Part shown: piece by piece, positions 1-11,486 of the stretch
How the letters are laid out: each line of letters opens with the position of its first letter
Numbering within the stretch: position 1 is the first letter of the stretch
Origin: Euonymus europaeus
Taxonomy: Eukaryota; Streptophyta; Magnoliopsida; Celastrales; Celastraceae
Length of the DNA stretch: 64,000 nt
Reading direction: 5' to 3'
NCBI GenBank assembly: GCA_963580455.1
Contig: OY756966.1
Location: 13,085,001 to 13,149,000, forward strand
The notes under the pieces: model-generated
Seen by the model: only the letters and a program-made list of their open reading frames with translations
The model's database searches: none
Told to the model about the DNA's origin: nothing
Position numbers and translations under genes: made by a program

Positions 1-160
1 GCATCAAAATAATGTAGGAAGCTTATACTCGTAAAATTTGACATAACAGAACAATAAAAAGTCTATCCCGAGCAACTTTCACAGTCCGAAGTTGCTCAAC
101 TCTCTCTATGGAGGAGCTTTTAACGGTTTTGTCCATTTGTCAAAGAAAGTTGGTGTTTTG
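1..160. repeat. Reference monomer, with internal map
   Basis: First complete unit, used here as the coordinate frame. Offset 1-5 is GCATC. Offset 12-18 is a variable box (GTAGG, CTCTG, CTATG or CTAGG types). Offset 19-24 is AAGCTT, a HindIII site. Offset 25-34 varies between ACTCGTAAAA, ACGCGTAAAA, ACTCATAAAA and ACTCGTTAAA types. Offset 41-69 is the most informative segment (CATAGAAG, CATAGCAG, CATATGAG; TATCCC, TATTCC, GTACAC, GTACATC). Offset 70-97 is a dyad. Offset 98-120 (CAACTCTCTCTATGGAGGAGC) is strongly conserved. Offset 134-160 ends in GTTGGTGTTTTG. A unit of 160 is 1 modulo 3, so reading frames shift from monomer to monomer. Confidence 0.95.
70..97. other. Per-monomer dyad: 9-bp inverted repeat with 10-nt loop
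   Basis: GAGCAACTT (70-78) and AAGTTGCTC (89-97) are exact reverse complements separated by 10 bases. The same element sits at the same offset in most of the monomers. Loops are mainly TGATAGTCCG, TCACAGTCCG or TGATGGTCCG. Variants weaken it: AAATTGCTC on the right arm, GAGCAATTT on the left arm (common after 54.5 kb), AAGTTGCAC at 37,673 and similar places. It could extrude as a hairpin or cruciform, or be a dimeric protein site; neither can be decided from sequence. Short dyads have been reported as a feature of centromeric satellites that lack CENP-B boxes. Confidence 0.85.
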
Positions 161-1666
161 GCATCGAAATAATCTCTGAAGCTTATACTCGTAAAATTTG
201 ACATATGAGAACAATAGAAATTGTACACCGAGCAACTTTGATGGTCCGAAGTTGCTCAACTCTCTCTATGGAGGAGCTTTTAACGCTTTTGTCCATTTTT
301 CATAGAAAAATGGTGTTTTGGCATCGAAGTAATCTAGGAAGCTTATACGCGTAAAATTTGACATAGAAGAACAATTAAAAGTCTATTCCGAGCAACTTTG
401 ATAGTCCGAAATTGCTCAACTCTCTCTATGGAGGAACTTTTAACGTTTTTGTCTAGTTGTCATACAAAGTTGGTGTTTTGAACTCGAAATAATCTATGAA
501 GCTTATACTCGTAAAATTTGACATTGAAGAACAATTAAAAGTCTATCCCGAGCAACTTTGATAGTTTGAAGTTGCTCAACTCTCTCTGTGGAGGAGCTTT
601 TAACGGTTTTGCTATTTGTCATAGAAAGTCGGTGTTTTGGCATCGAAATAATGTAGGAAGCTTATACTCGTAAAATTTGACATAGAAGAACAATTAAAAG
701 TCTATCCCGAGCAACATTCACAGTCCGAAGTTGCTCATCTCTCTACGGAGGAGCTTTTAACGGTTTTGTCCATTTGTCAAAGAAAGTTGGTGTTTTGGCA
801 TCGAAATAATGTAGGAAGCTTATACTCGTAAAATTTGACATAGCAGAACAATAAAAAGTCTATCCCGAGCAACTTTCACAGTCCGAAGTTGCTCAACTCT
901 CTCTATGCAGGAGCTTTTAACGGTTTTGTCTATTTGTCATAGAAAGTTGGTGTTTTGGCATCAAAATAATGTAGGAAGCTTATACTCGTAAAATTTGACA
1001 TAGCAGAACAATAAAAAGTCTATCCCGAGCAACTTTCACAGTCCGAAGTTGCTCAACTCTCTCTATGGAGGAGCTTTTAACGGTTTTGTCCATTTGTCAA
1101 AGAAAGTTGGTGTTTTAGCATCGAAATAATCTCTGAAGCTTATACTCGTAAAATTTGACTTATGAGAACAATAGAAATTGTACACCGAGCAACTTTGATA
1201 GTCCGAAGTTGCTCAACTCTCTCTATGGAGAAGCTTTTAACGGTTTTGTCCGTTTGTCGTACAAAGTTGGTGTTTTGGCATCGAAATAATGTAGGAAGCT
1301 TATACGCGTAAAATTTGACATAGAAGAACAATTAAAAGTCTATTCCGAGCAACTTTGAGAGTCCGAAATTGCTCAACTCTCTCTATGGAGGAGCTTTTAA
1401 CGTTTTTGTCTATTTGTCATAGAAAGTTGGTGTTTTGGACTAGAAATAATCTATGAAGCTTATACTCGTAAAATTCGACATAGAAGAACAATTTAAAGTC
1501 TATCCCGAGCAACTTTAATAGTCTGAAGTTGCTCAACTCTCTCTATGGAGGAGCTTTTAACGGTATTGTCCATTTGTCAAAGAATGTTGGTTTTTTGGCA
1601 TCGAAATAATGTAGGAAGCTTATACTCGTAAAATTTGACGTAGAAGAACAATAAAAAGTCTATCCC

Positions 1667-2220
1667 GAGCAACTTTGATAGTTTGAAGTTGCTCTACTCT
1701 CTCTGTGGAGGAGCTTTTAACGGTTTTGCTATTTGTCATAGAAAGTTGGTGTTTTGGCATCGAAATAATGTAGGAAGCTTATACTCGTAAAATTTGACAT
1801 AGAAGAACAATTAAAAGTCTATCCCGAGCAACTTTGATAGTCCGAAGTTGCTCAACTCTCTCTATGGAGGAGCTTTTAACGGTTTTGTCCATTTGCCATA
1901 GAAAGTTGATTTTTTGGCATCGAAATAATGTAGGAAGTTTATACTCGTAAAATTTGACATAGAAGAACAATTAAAAGTCTATTCCGAGCAACTTTGATAG
2001 TCCGAAGTTGCTCAACTCTCTCTATGGAGGAGCTTTTAATGGTTTTGTCTATTTGTCATAGAAAGTTGGTATTTTGGCATCGAAATAATGTAGGAAGCTT
2101 ATACTCGTAAAAATTGACGTAGAAGAACAATAAAAAGTCTATCTCGAGCAACTTTCACTGTCCGAAGTCGCTCAACTCTCTCTATGGAGGAGCATTTAAC
2201 GGTTTTGTCTATTTGTCATA
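1667..2220. repeat. Spacer monomers between HOR blocks
   Basis: About 3.5 ordinary monomers joining the left duplicated segment to the 961-bp HOR. They carry common types (TATCCC and TATTCC) and one single-base loss in TTTTGCTATT near 1,730. A similar series with small differences stands at 6,720-7,140, including the open-frame region that resembles 1,779-1,970. No gene or other element is seen. Confidence 0.75.
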
Positions 2221-3181
2221 GAAAGTTGATGTTTTGGCATCGAAATAATGTAGGAAGCTTATACTCGTAAAATTTGACATAGCTGAACAATAAAAAGTCT
2301 ATCCCGAGCAACTTTCACAGTCCGAAGTTGCTCAACTCTCTCTATGCAGGAGCTTTTAACGGTTTTGTCTATTTGTCATAGAAAGTTGGTGTTTTGGCAT
2401 CGAAATAATGTAGGAAGCTTATACTCGTAAAATTTGACGTAGAAGAACAATTAAAAGTCTATCCCGAGCAACTTTGATAGTCCGAAGTTGCTCAACTCTC
2501 TCTATGGAGAAGCTTTTAACGGTTTTGTCTATTTGTCATAGAAAGTTGGTGTTTTGGCATCAAAATAATGTAGGAAGCTTATACTCGTAAAATTTGACAT
2601 AGCAGAACAATAAAAAGTCTATCCCGAGCAACTTTCACAGTCCGAAGTCGCTCAACTCTCTCTGTGGAGGAGCTTTTAACGGTTTTGTCCATTTGTCAAA
2701 GAAAGTTGGTGTTTTGGCATCGAAATAATCTCTGAAGCTTATACTCGTAAAATTTGACATATGAAAACAATAGAAATTGTACACCGAGCAACTTTGATGG
2801 TCCGAAGTTGCTCAACTCTCTCTATGGAGGAGCTTTTAACGCTTTTGTCCATTTTTCATAGAAAAATGGTGTTTTGGCATCGAAATAATCTAGGAAGCTT
2901 ATACGCATAAAATTTGACATAGAAGAACCATTAAAAGTCTATTCCGAGCAACTTTTGATAGTCCGAAATTGCTCAACTCTCTCTATGGAGGAACTTTTAA
3001 CGTTTTTGTCTAGTTGTCATAGAAAGTTGGTGTTTTGAACTCGAAATAATCTATGAAGCTTATTCTCGTAAAATTTGACATTGAAGAACAATTAAAAGTC
3101 TATCCCGAGCAACTTTGATAGTTTGAAGTTGCTCAACTCTCTCTATGGAGGAGCTTTTAACGGTTTTGTCTATTTGTCATA
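2221..3181. repeat. Six-monomer higher-order repeat (961 bp), copy 1
   Basis: Six monomers in fixed order: CATAGCTG type; CGTAGAAG type; CATAGCAG type with GTCGCTC; CTCTG/CATATGAA type; ACGCATAAA type with AACCATTAAA and an extra T (ACTTTTGATAG, near 2,951); GAACTCG/CTATG type. The extra T makes the period 961 instead of 960. The next copy at 3,182 repeats every private variant I compared, which shows very recent duplication or gene conversion. Confidence 0.85.
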
Positions 3182-4142
3182 GAAAGTTGATGTTTTGGCA
3201 TCGAAATAATGTAGGAAGCTTATACTCGTAAAATTTGACATAGCTGAACAATAAAAAGTCTATCCCGAGCAACTTTCACAGTCCGAAGTTGCTCAACTCT
3301 CTCTATGCAGGAGCTTTTAACGGTTTTGTCTATTTGTCATAGAAAGTTGGTGTTTTGGCATCGAAATAATGTAGGAAGCTTATACTCGTAAAATTTGACG
3401 TAGAAGAACAATTAAAAGTCTATCCCGAGCAACTTTGATAGTCCGAAGTTGCTCAACTCTCTCTATGGAGAAGCTTTTAACGGTTTTGTCTATTTGTCAT
3501 AGAAAGTTGGTGTTTTGGCATCAAAATAATGTAGGAAGCTTATACTCGTAAAATTTGACATAGCAGAACAATAAAAAGTCTATCCCGAGCAACTTTCACA
3601 GTCCGAAGTCGCTCAACTCTCTCTGTGGAGGAGCTTTTAACGGTTTTGTCCATTTGTCAAAGAAAGTTGGTGTTTTGGCATCGAAATAATCTCTGAAGCT
3701 TATACTCGTAAAATTTGACATATGAAAACAATAGAAATTGTACACCGAGCAACTTTGATGGTCCGAAGTTGCTCAACTCTCTCTATGGAGGAGCTTTTAA
3801 CGCTTTTGTCCATTTTTCATAGAAAAATGGTGTTTTGGCATCGAAATAATCTAGGAAGCTTATACGCATAAAATTTGACATAGAAGAACCATTAAAAGTC
3901 TATTCCGAGCAACTTTTGATAGTCCGAAATTGCTCAACTCTCTCTATGGAGGAACTTTTAACGTTTTTGTCTAGTTGTCATAGAAAGTTGGTGTTTTGAA
4001 CTCGAAATAATCTATGAAGCTTATTCTCGTAAAATTTGACATTGAAGAACAATTAAAAGTCTATCCCGAGCAACTTTGATAGTTTGAAGTTGCTCAACTC
4101 TCTCTATGGAGGAGCTTTTAACGGTTTTGTCTATTTGTCATA
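3182..4142. repeat. Six-monomer higher-order repeat (961 bp), copy 2
   Basis: Tandem copy of 2,221-3,181 at a spacing of exactly 961 bp, including the inserted T (near 3,913) and the AACCATTAAA and CATATGAA variants. I saw no difference between the two copies. A third partial copy starts at 4,143 and follows the HOR to about 4,500, then switches to the CATAACAG form that begins the 4,479-6,144 segment. That junction is therefore a recombination point between two HOR lineages. Confidence 0.85.
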
Positions 4143-4478
4143 GAAAGTTGATGTTTTGGCATCGAAATAATGTAGGAAGCTTATACTCGTAAAATTTGAC
4201 ATAGCTGAACAATAAAAAGTCTATCCCGAGCAACTTTCACAGTCCGAAGTTGCTCAACTCTCTCTATGCAGGAGCTTTTAACGGTTTTGTCTATTTGTCA
4301 TAGAAAGTTGGTGTTTTGGCATCGAAATAATGTAGGAAGCTTATACTCGTAAAATTTGACGTAGAAGAACAATTAAAAGTCTATCCCGAGCAACTTTGAT
4401 AGTCCGAAGTTGCTCAACTCTCTCTATGGAGAAGCTTTTAACGGTTTTGTCTATTTGTCATAGAAAGTTGGTGTTTTG

Positions 4479-6144
4479 GCATCAAAATAATGTAGGAAGC
4501 TTATACTCGTAAAATTTGACATAACAGAACAATAAAAAGTCTATCCCGAGCAACTTTCACAGTCCGAAGTTGCTCAACTCTCTCTATGGAGGAGCTTTTA
4601 ACGGTTTTGTCCATTTGTCAAAGAAAGTTGGTGTTTTGGCATCGAAATAATCTCTGAAGCTTATACTCGTAAAATTTGACATATGAGAACAATAGAAATT
4701 GTACACCGAGCAACTTTGATGGTCCGAAGTTGCTCAACTCTCTCTATGGAGGAGCTTTTAACGCTTTTGTCCATTTTTCATAGAAAAATGGTGTTTTGGC
4801 ATCGAAGTAATCTAGGAAGCTTATACGCGTAAAATTTGACATAGAAGAACAATTAAAAGTCTATTCCGAGCAACTTTGATAGTCCGAAATTGCTCAACTC
4901 TCTCTATGGAGGAACTTTTAACGTTTTTGTCTAGTTGTCATACAAAGTTGGTGTTTTGAACTCGAAATAATCTATGAAGCTTATACTCGTAAAATTTGAC
5001 ATTGAAGAACAATTAAAAGTCTATCCCGAGCAACTTTGATAGTTTGAAGTTGCTCAACTCTCTCTGTGGAGGAGCTTTTAACGGTTTTGCTATTTGTCAT
5101 AGAAAGTCGGTGTTTTGGCATCGAAATAATGTAGGAAGCTTATACTCGTAAAATTTGACATAGAAGAACAATTAAAAGTCTATCCCGAGCAACATTCACA
5201 GTCCGAAGTTGCTCATCTCTCTACGGAGGAGCTTTTAACGGTTTTGTCCATTTGTCAAAGAAAGTTGGTGTTTTGGCATCGAAATAATGTAGGAAGCTTA
5301 TACTCGTAAAATTTGACATAGCAGAACAATAAAAAGTCTATCCCGAGCAACTTTCACAGTCCGAAGTTGCTCAACTCTCTCTATGCAGGAGCTTTTAACG
5401 GTTTTGTCTATTTGTCATAGAAAGTTGGTGTTTTGGCATCAAAATAATGTAGGAAGCTTATACTCGTAAAATTTGACATAGCAGAACAATAAAAAGTCTA
5501 TCCCGAGCAACTTTCACAGTCCGAAGTTGCTCAACTCTCTCTATGGAGGAGCTTTTAACGGTTTTGTCCATTTGTCAAAGAAAGTTGGTGTTTTAGCATC
5601 GAAATAATCTCTGAAGCTTATACTCGTAAAATTTGACTTATGAGAACAATAGAAATTGTACACCGAGCAACTTTGATAGTCCGAAGTTGCTCAACTCTCT
5701 CTATGGAGGAGCTTTTAACGGTTTTGTCCGTTTGTCGTACAAAGTTGGTGTTTTGGCATCGAAATAATGTAGGAAGCTTATACGCGTAAAATTTGACATA
5801 GAAGAACAATTAAAAGTCTATTCCGAGCAACTTTGAGAGTCCGAAATTGCTCAACTCTCTCTATGGAGGAGCTTTTAACGTTTTTGTCTATTTGTCATAG
5901 AAAGTTGGTGTTTTGGACTAGAAATAATCTATGAAGCTTATACTCGTAAAATTCGACATAGAAGAACAATTTAAAGTCTATCCCGAGCAACTTTAATAGT
6001 CTGAAGTTGCTCAACTCTCTCTATGGAGGAGCTTTTAACGGTATTGTCCATTTGTCAAAGAATGTTGGTTTTTTGGCATCGAAATAATGTAGGAAGCTTA
6101 TACTCGTAAAATTTGACGTAGAAGAACAATAAAAAGTCTATCCC
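4479..6144. repeat. Segmental duplication, right copy (4,478-bp spacing)
   Basis: Repeats 1-1,666 with its private variants: the single-base loss near 5,090, the two-base loss near 5,214 and GACTTATGAG near 5,635. The monomer order is a further, diverged relative of the 961-bp HOR (CATAACAG; CTCTG/CATATGAG; ACGCG; GAACTCG). Compared with that HOR it has CATATGAG instead of CATATGAA and ACGCG instead of ACGCA. Confidence 0.85.
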
Positions 6145-8934
6145 GAACAACTTTGATAGTCCGAAGTTTCTCAACTCTCTCTATGGAGGAGCTTTTAACG
6201 GTTTTGTCTATTTGTCATAGAAAGTTGGTGTTTTGACATCAAAATAATGTAGGAAGCTTATACTCGTAAAATTTGACATAGCAGAACAATAAAAAGTCTA
6301 TCCCGAGCAACTTTCACAGTCCGAAGTTGCTCAACTCTCTCTATGGAGGAGCTTTTAACGGTTTTGTCCATTTGTCAAAGAAAGTTGGTGTTTTGCCATC
6401 GAAATAATCTCTGAAGCTTATACTCGTAAAATTTGACATATGAGAACAAACGAAATTGTACACCGAGCAATTTTGATGGTCCGAAGTTGCTGAACTCTCT
6501 CTATGGAGGAGGTTTTGACGGTTTTGTCCATTTGTCATAGAAAAATGGTGTTTTGAAATCGAAATAATGTAGGAAGCTTATACGCGTAAAATTTGACATA
6601 GAAGAACAATTAAAAGTCTATTCCGAGCAACTTTGACAGTCCGAAATCGCTCAACTCTCTCTATGGAGGAACTTTTAACGGTTTTGTCCATTTGTCATAG
6701 AAAGTTGGTGTTTTGGCATCGAAATAATGTAGGAAGCTTATACTCGTAAAATTTGACATAGAGGAACAATTAAAAGTCTATCCCGAGCAACTTTGATAGT
6801 CCGAAGTTGCTCAACTCTCTCTATGGAGGAGCTTTTAACGGTTTTGTCCATTTGCCATAGAAAGTTGAATTTTTGGCATCGAAATAATGTAGGAAGTTTA
6901 TACTCGTAAAATTTGACATAGAAGAACAATTAAAAGTCTATTCCGAGCAACTTTGATAGTCCGAAGTTGCTCAACTCTCTCTATGGAGGAGCTTTTAATG
7001 GTTTTGTCTATTTGTCATAGAAAGTTGGTGTTTTGGCATCGAAATAATGTAGGAAGCTTATACTCGTAAAAATTGACGTAGAAGAACAATAAAAAGTCTA
7101 TCCCGAGCAACTTTCACTGTCCGAAGTCGCTCAACTCTCTCTATGGAGGAGCTTTTAACGGTTTTGTCCATTAGTCAAAGAAAGTTGGTGTTTTGGCATC
7201 GAAATAATCTCTGAAGCTTATACTCGTAAATTTTGACATAGCAGAACAATAAAAAGTCTATCCCGAGCAACTTTCACAGTCCGAAGTTGCTCAACTCTCT
7301 CTATGGAGGAGCTTTTAACGGTTTTGTCTATTTGTCTAAGAAAGTTGGTGTTTTAGAATCGAAATAATGTAGGAAGCTTATACTCGTAAAATTTGACATA
7401 GCAGAACAATAAAAAGTCTATCCCGAGCAACTTTCACAGTCCGAAGTCACTCAACTCTCTCTATGGAGGAGCTTTTAACGGTTTTGTCCATTTGTCAAAG
7501 AAAGTTGGTGTTTTGGCATCGAAATAATCTCTGAAGCTTATACTCGTAAAATTTGACATATGAGAACAATAAAAATTGTACACCGAGCAACTTTGATGGT
7601 CCGAAGTTGCTCAACTCTCTCTATGGAGGAGCTTTTAACGCTTTTGTCCATTTTTCATAGAAAAATGGTGTTTTGGCATCGAAATAATCTAGGAAGCTTA
7701 TACGCGTAAAATTTGACATAGAAGAACAATTAAAAGTCTATACCGAGCAACTTTGATAGTCCGAAATTGCTCAACTCTCTCTATGGAGGAACTTTTAACG
7801 TTTTTGTCTAGTTGTCATAGAAAGTTGGTGTTTTGAACTCGAAATAATCTATGAAGCTTATTCTCGTAAAATTTGACAATGAAGAACAATTAAAAGTCTA
7901 TCCCGAGCAACTTTGATAGTTTGAAGTTGCTCAACTCTCTCTATGGAGGAGCTTTTAACGGTTTTGTCTATTTGTCATAGAAAGTTGATGTTTTGGCATC
8001 GAAATAATGTAGGAAGCTTATACTCGTAAAATTTGACATAGCTGAACAATAAAAAGTCTATCCCGAGCAACTTTCACAGTCCGAAGTTGCTCAACTCTCT
8101 CTATGCAGGAGCTTTTAACGGTTTTGTCTATTTGTCATAGAAAGTTGGTGTTTTGGCATCGAAATAATGTAGGAAGCTTATACTCGTAAAATTTGACGTA
8201 GAAGAACAATTAAAAGTCTATCCCGAGCAACTTTGATAGTCCGAAGTTGCTCAACTCTCTCTATGGAGAAGCTTTTAGCGGTTTTGTCTATTTGTCATAG
8301 AAAGTTGGTGTTTTGGCATCAAAATAATGTAGGAAGCTTATACTCGTAAAATTTGACATAGCAGAACAATAAAAAGTCTATCCCGAGCAACTTTCACAGT
8401 CCGAAGTTGCTCAACTCTCTCTATGGAGGAGCTTTTAACGGTTTTTTCCATTTGTCAAAGAAAGTTGGTGTTTTGGCATCGAAATAATCTCTGAAACTTA
8501 TACTCGTAAAATTTGACTTATGAGAACAATAGAAATTGTACACCGAGCAACTTTGATAGTCCGAAGTTGCTCAACTCTCTCTATGGAGGAGCTTTTAACG
8601 GTTTTGCCCATTTGTCGTACAAAGTTGGTGTTTTGGCATCGAAATAATGTAGGAAGCTTATACGCGTAAAATTTGACATAGAAGAACAATTAAAAGTCTA
8701 TTCCGAGCAACTTTGAGAGTCCGAAATTGCTCAACTCTCTCTATGGAGGAGCTTTTAACGTTTTTGTCTATTTTTCATAGAAAGTTGGTGTTTTGGACTA
8801 GAAATAATCTATGAAGCTTATACTCGTAAAATTTGACATAGAAGAACAATTAAAAGTCAATCCCGAGCAACTTTAATAGTCTGAAGTTGCTCAACTCTCT
8901 CTATGGAGGAGCTTTTAACGGTATTGTCCATTTT
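6145..8934. repeat. Mosaic of monomer types with a diverged six-monomer HOR copy
   Basis: Seventeen to eighteen monomers with no long exact local period. From about 7,510 to 8,460 the order of monomer types (CTCTG/CATATGAG, ACGCG, GAACTCG, CATAGCTG, CGTAGAAG, CATAGCAG) matches the 961-bp HOR seen at 2,221-4,142. This copy lacks the extra T, carries substitutions such as TATACCGAGC near 7,740, and is phased from a different member. The segment 6,720-7,140 resembles 1,760-2,180. No gene is seen. Confidence 0.7.
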
Positions 8935-10095
8935 TCATAGAAAGTTGGTTTTTTGGCATCGAAATAATGTAGGAAGCTTATACTCGTAAAATTTGACATA
9001 GAAGAACAATTAAAAGTCTATCCCGAGCAACTTTGATAGTCCGAAGTTGCTCAACTCTCTCTATGGAGGAGCTTTTAACGGTTTTGTCCATTTGTCATAG
9101 AAAGTTGGTTTTTTGGCATCGAAATAATGTAGGAAGCTTATACTCGTAAAATTTGACATAGAAGAACAATTAAAAGTCTATTCCGAGCAACTTTGATAGT
9201 CCGAAATTGCTCAACTCTCTCTATGGAGGAGCTTTTAACGTTTTTGTCCATTTGTCATAGAAAGTTGGGGTTTTGGACTCGATATAATCTATGAAGTTTA
9301 TACTCGTAAAATTTGACATAGAAGAACAATTAAAAGTCTATCCCGACCAACTTTGATAGTCCGAAGTTGCTCAACTCTCTCTATGGAGGAGCTTTTAACG
9401 GTTTTGTCCATTTGTCGTACAAAGTTGGTGTTTTGGCATCGAAATAATGTAGGAAGCTTATACGCGTAAAATTTGACATAGAAGAACAATTAAAAGTCTA
9501 TTCCGAGCAACTTTGATAGTCCGAAATTGCTCAACTCTCTCTATGGAGGAGCTTTTAACGTTTTTGTCTATTTTTCATAGAAAGTTGGTGTTTTGGACTC
9601 GAAATAATCTATGAAGCTTATACTCGTAAAATTTGACATAGAATAACAATTAAAAGTCTATCCGAGCAACTTTGATAGTCTGAAGTTGCTCAACTCTCTC
9701 TATGGAGGAGCTTTTAACGGTTTTGTCCATTTGTCATAGAAAGTTGGTTTTTTGGCATCGAAATAATGTAGGAAGCTTATACTCGTAAAATTTGATATAG
9801 AAGAACAATTAAAAGTCTATCCCGAGCAATTTTGATAGTCCGAAGTTGCTTAACTCTCTCTATGGAGGAGCTTTTAACGGTTTTGTCCATTTGTCATAGA
9901 AAGTTGGTTTTTTGGCATCGAAATAATGTAGGAAGTTTATACTCGTAAAATTTGACATAGAAGAACAATTAAAGGTCTATTCCGAGCAACTTTGATAGTC
10001 CGAAGTTGCTCAACTCTCTATATGGAGGAGCTTCTAACGGTTTTGTCCATTTGTCATTGAAAGTTGGTGTTTTGGACTCGAAATAATCTATGAAG

Positions 10096-11486
10096 CTTAT
10101 ACTCGTAAAATTTGACATAGAAGAAAAATTAAAAGTTTATCCCGAGCAACTTTGATGGTCCGAAGTTGCTCAACTCACTCTATGGAGGAGCTTTTAACGG
10201 TTTTGTCCATTTGTCATAGAAAAATGGTGTTTTGGAATCGAAATAATGTAGGAAGCTTATACGCGTAAAATTTGACATAGAAGAACAATTAAAAGTCTAT
10301 CCCGAGCAACTTTGATAGTCCGAAGTTGCTCAACTCTCTCTGTGGAGGAGCTTTTAACAGTTTTGTCCATTTGTCATAGAAAGTTGGTTTTTTGGCATCG
10401 AAATAATCTCTGAAGCTTATACTCCTAAAATTTGACATAGAAGAACAATTAAAAGTCTATCCCGAGCAACTTTGATAGTCCGAAGTTGCTCAACTCTCTA
10501 TATGGAGGAGCTTTCAACGGTTTTGACTATTTGTCATAGAAAGTTGGTTTTTTGGCATCGAAATAATGTAGGAAGTTTATACTCGTAAAATTTGACATAG
10601 AATAACAATTAAAAGTCTATTCCGAGCAACTTTGATAGTCCGAAGTTGCTCAACTCTCCTTATGGAGGAGCTTTTAACGGTTTTGTCTCTTTGTCATAGA
10701 AAGTTGGTGTTTTGGCATCGAAATAATGTTGGAAGCTTATACTCGTAAAATTTGACGTAGAAGAACAATTAAAAGTCTATCCCGAGCAACTTTGATAGTC
10801 CGACGTTGCTCAACTCTCTCTATGGAGGAGCTTTTAACGGTTTTGTCTATTTGTCATAGAAAGTTGGTGTTTTGGCATCAAAATAATGTAGGAAGCTTAT
10901 ACTCGTAAAATTTGACATAGCAGAACAATAAAAAGTCTATCCCGAGCAACTTTCACAGTCCGAAGTTGCTCAACTCTCTCTATGGAGGAGCTTTTAACGG
11001 TTTTGTCCATTTGCCAAAGAAAGTTGGTGTTTTGGCATCGAAATAATCTCTGAAGCTTATACTCGTAAAATTTGACATATGAGAACAATAGAAATTGTAC
11101 ACCGAGCAACTTTGATGGTCCGAAGTTGCTCAACTCTCTCTATGGAGGAGCTTTTAACGGTTTTGTCCATTTGTTATAGAAAAATGGTATTTTGGAATCG
11201 AAATAATGTAGGAAGCTTATACGCGTAAAATTTGACATAGAAGAACAATTAAAAGTCTATTCTGAGCAAATTTGATAGTCCGAAATTGCTCAACTCTCTC
11301 TATTGAGGAACTTTTAACGGTTTTGTCCATTTGTCATAGAAAGTTGGTTTTTTGTTATCGAAATAATGTAGAAGCTTATACTCGTAAAGTTTGACATAGA
11401 AGAACAATTAAAAGTCTATCACGAGCAACTTTGATAGTCCGATGTTGCTCAACTCTCTCTATGGAGGAGCTTTTAACGGTTTTGTC
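10096..11486. repeat. Nested duplication inside the 9.1-kb block, copy A
   Basis: About 8.7 monomers that recur at 13,295-14,685 (spacing 3,199 bp, or 20 monomers less one base). Shared markers are AAAAATTAAAAGTTTATCCC, CTCACTCTATGG, TTTTAACAGTTTTG, ATACTCCTAAAA, CTCTCCTTATGG, GTCCGACGTTGC, TTTTTTGTTATCG and the lost base near 11,370. At least six differences are visible, for example TGCCAAAG here against TGTCAAAG there, and TCTCTTTG against TCTATTTG. This event is thus older than the 9,117-bp duplication, and it recurs in copy 2 at 19,213-20,603. Confidence 0.8.

Larger units (their letters stand above)
1..1666. repeat. Segmental duplication, left copy (4,478-bp spacing)
   Basis: About 10.4 monomers that recur at 4,479-6,144. 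Shared private variants prove descent: CATAACAG at about 41, TTTTGCTATT (one base lost) near 606, CTCATCTCTCTACGG (two bases lost) near 733, and GACTTATGAG near 1,157. The only difference I noticed is GAGAAG here against GAGGAG in the other copy, near 1,229. The left end lies outside the window. The right breakpoint is near 1,666, where CCCGAGCAAC faces CCCGAACAAC. Confidence 0.85.

Noticed and set aside
55..100. CENP-B box on the minus strand (CTCGGGAT next to the dyad).
   Set aside because: Only the CGGGA core fits; the TTCG half and the central A at the required spacing are absent.
1140..1331. Recurrent 60-78 residue open frames on the minus strand (starting MFFYVKFY or MSNFGPSK), for example here and at 1,779, 5,618, 6,738, 8,498, 9,298, 18,415, 29,132, 49,653 and 50,927.
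   Set aside because: They span one monomer plus about 32 bp and recur only because the repeat recurs. A 160-bp period shifts the frame from unit to unit, no start context or domain is visible, and most monomers with small changes break the frame. They are shadows of the satellite.
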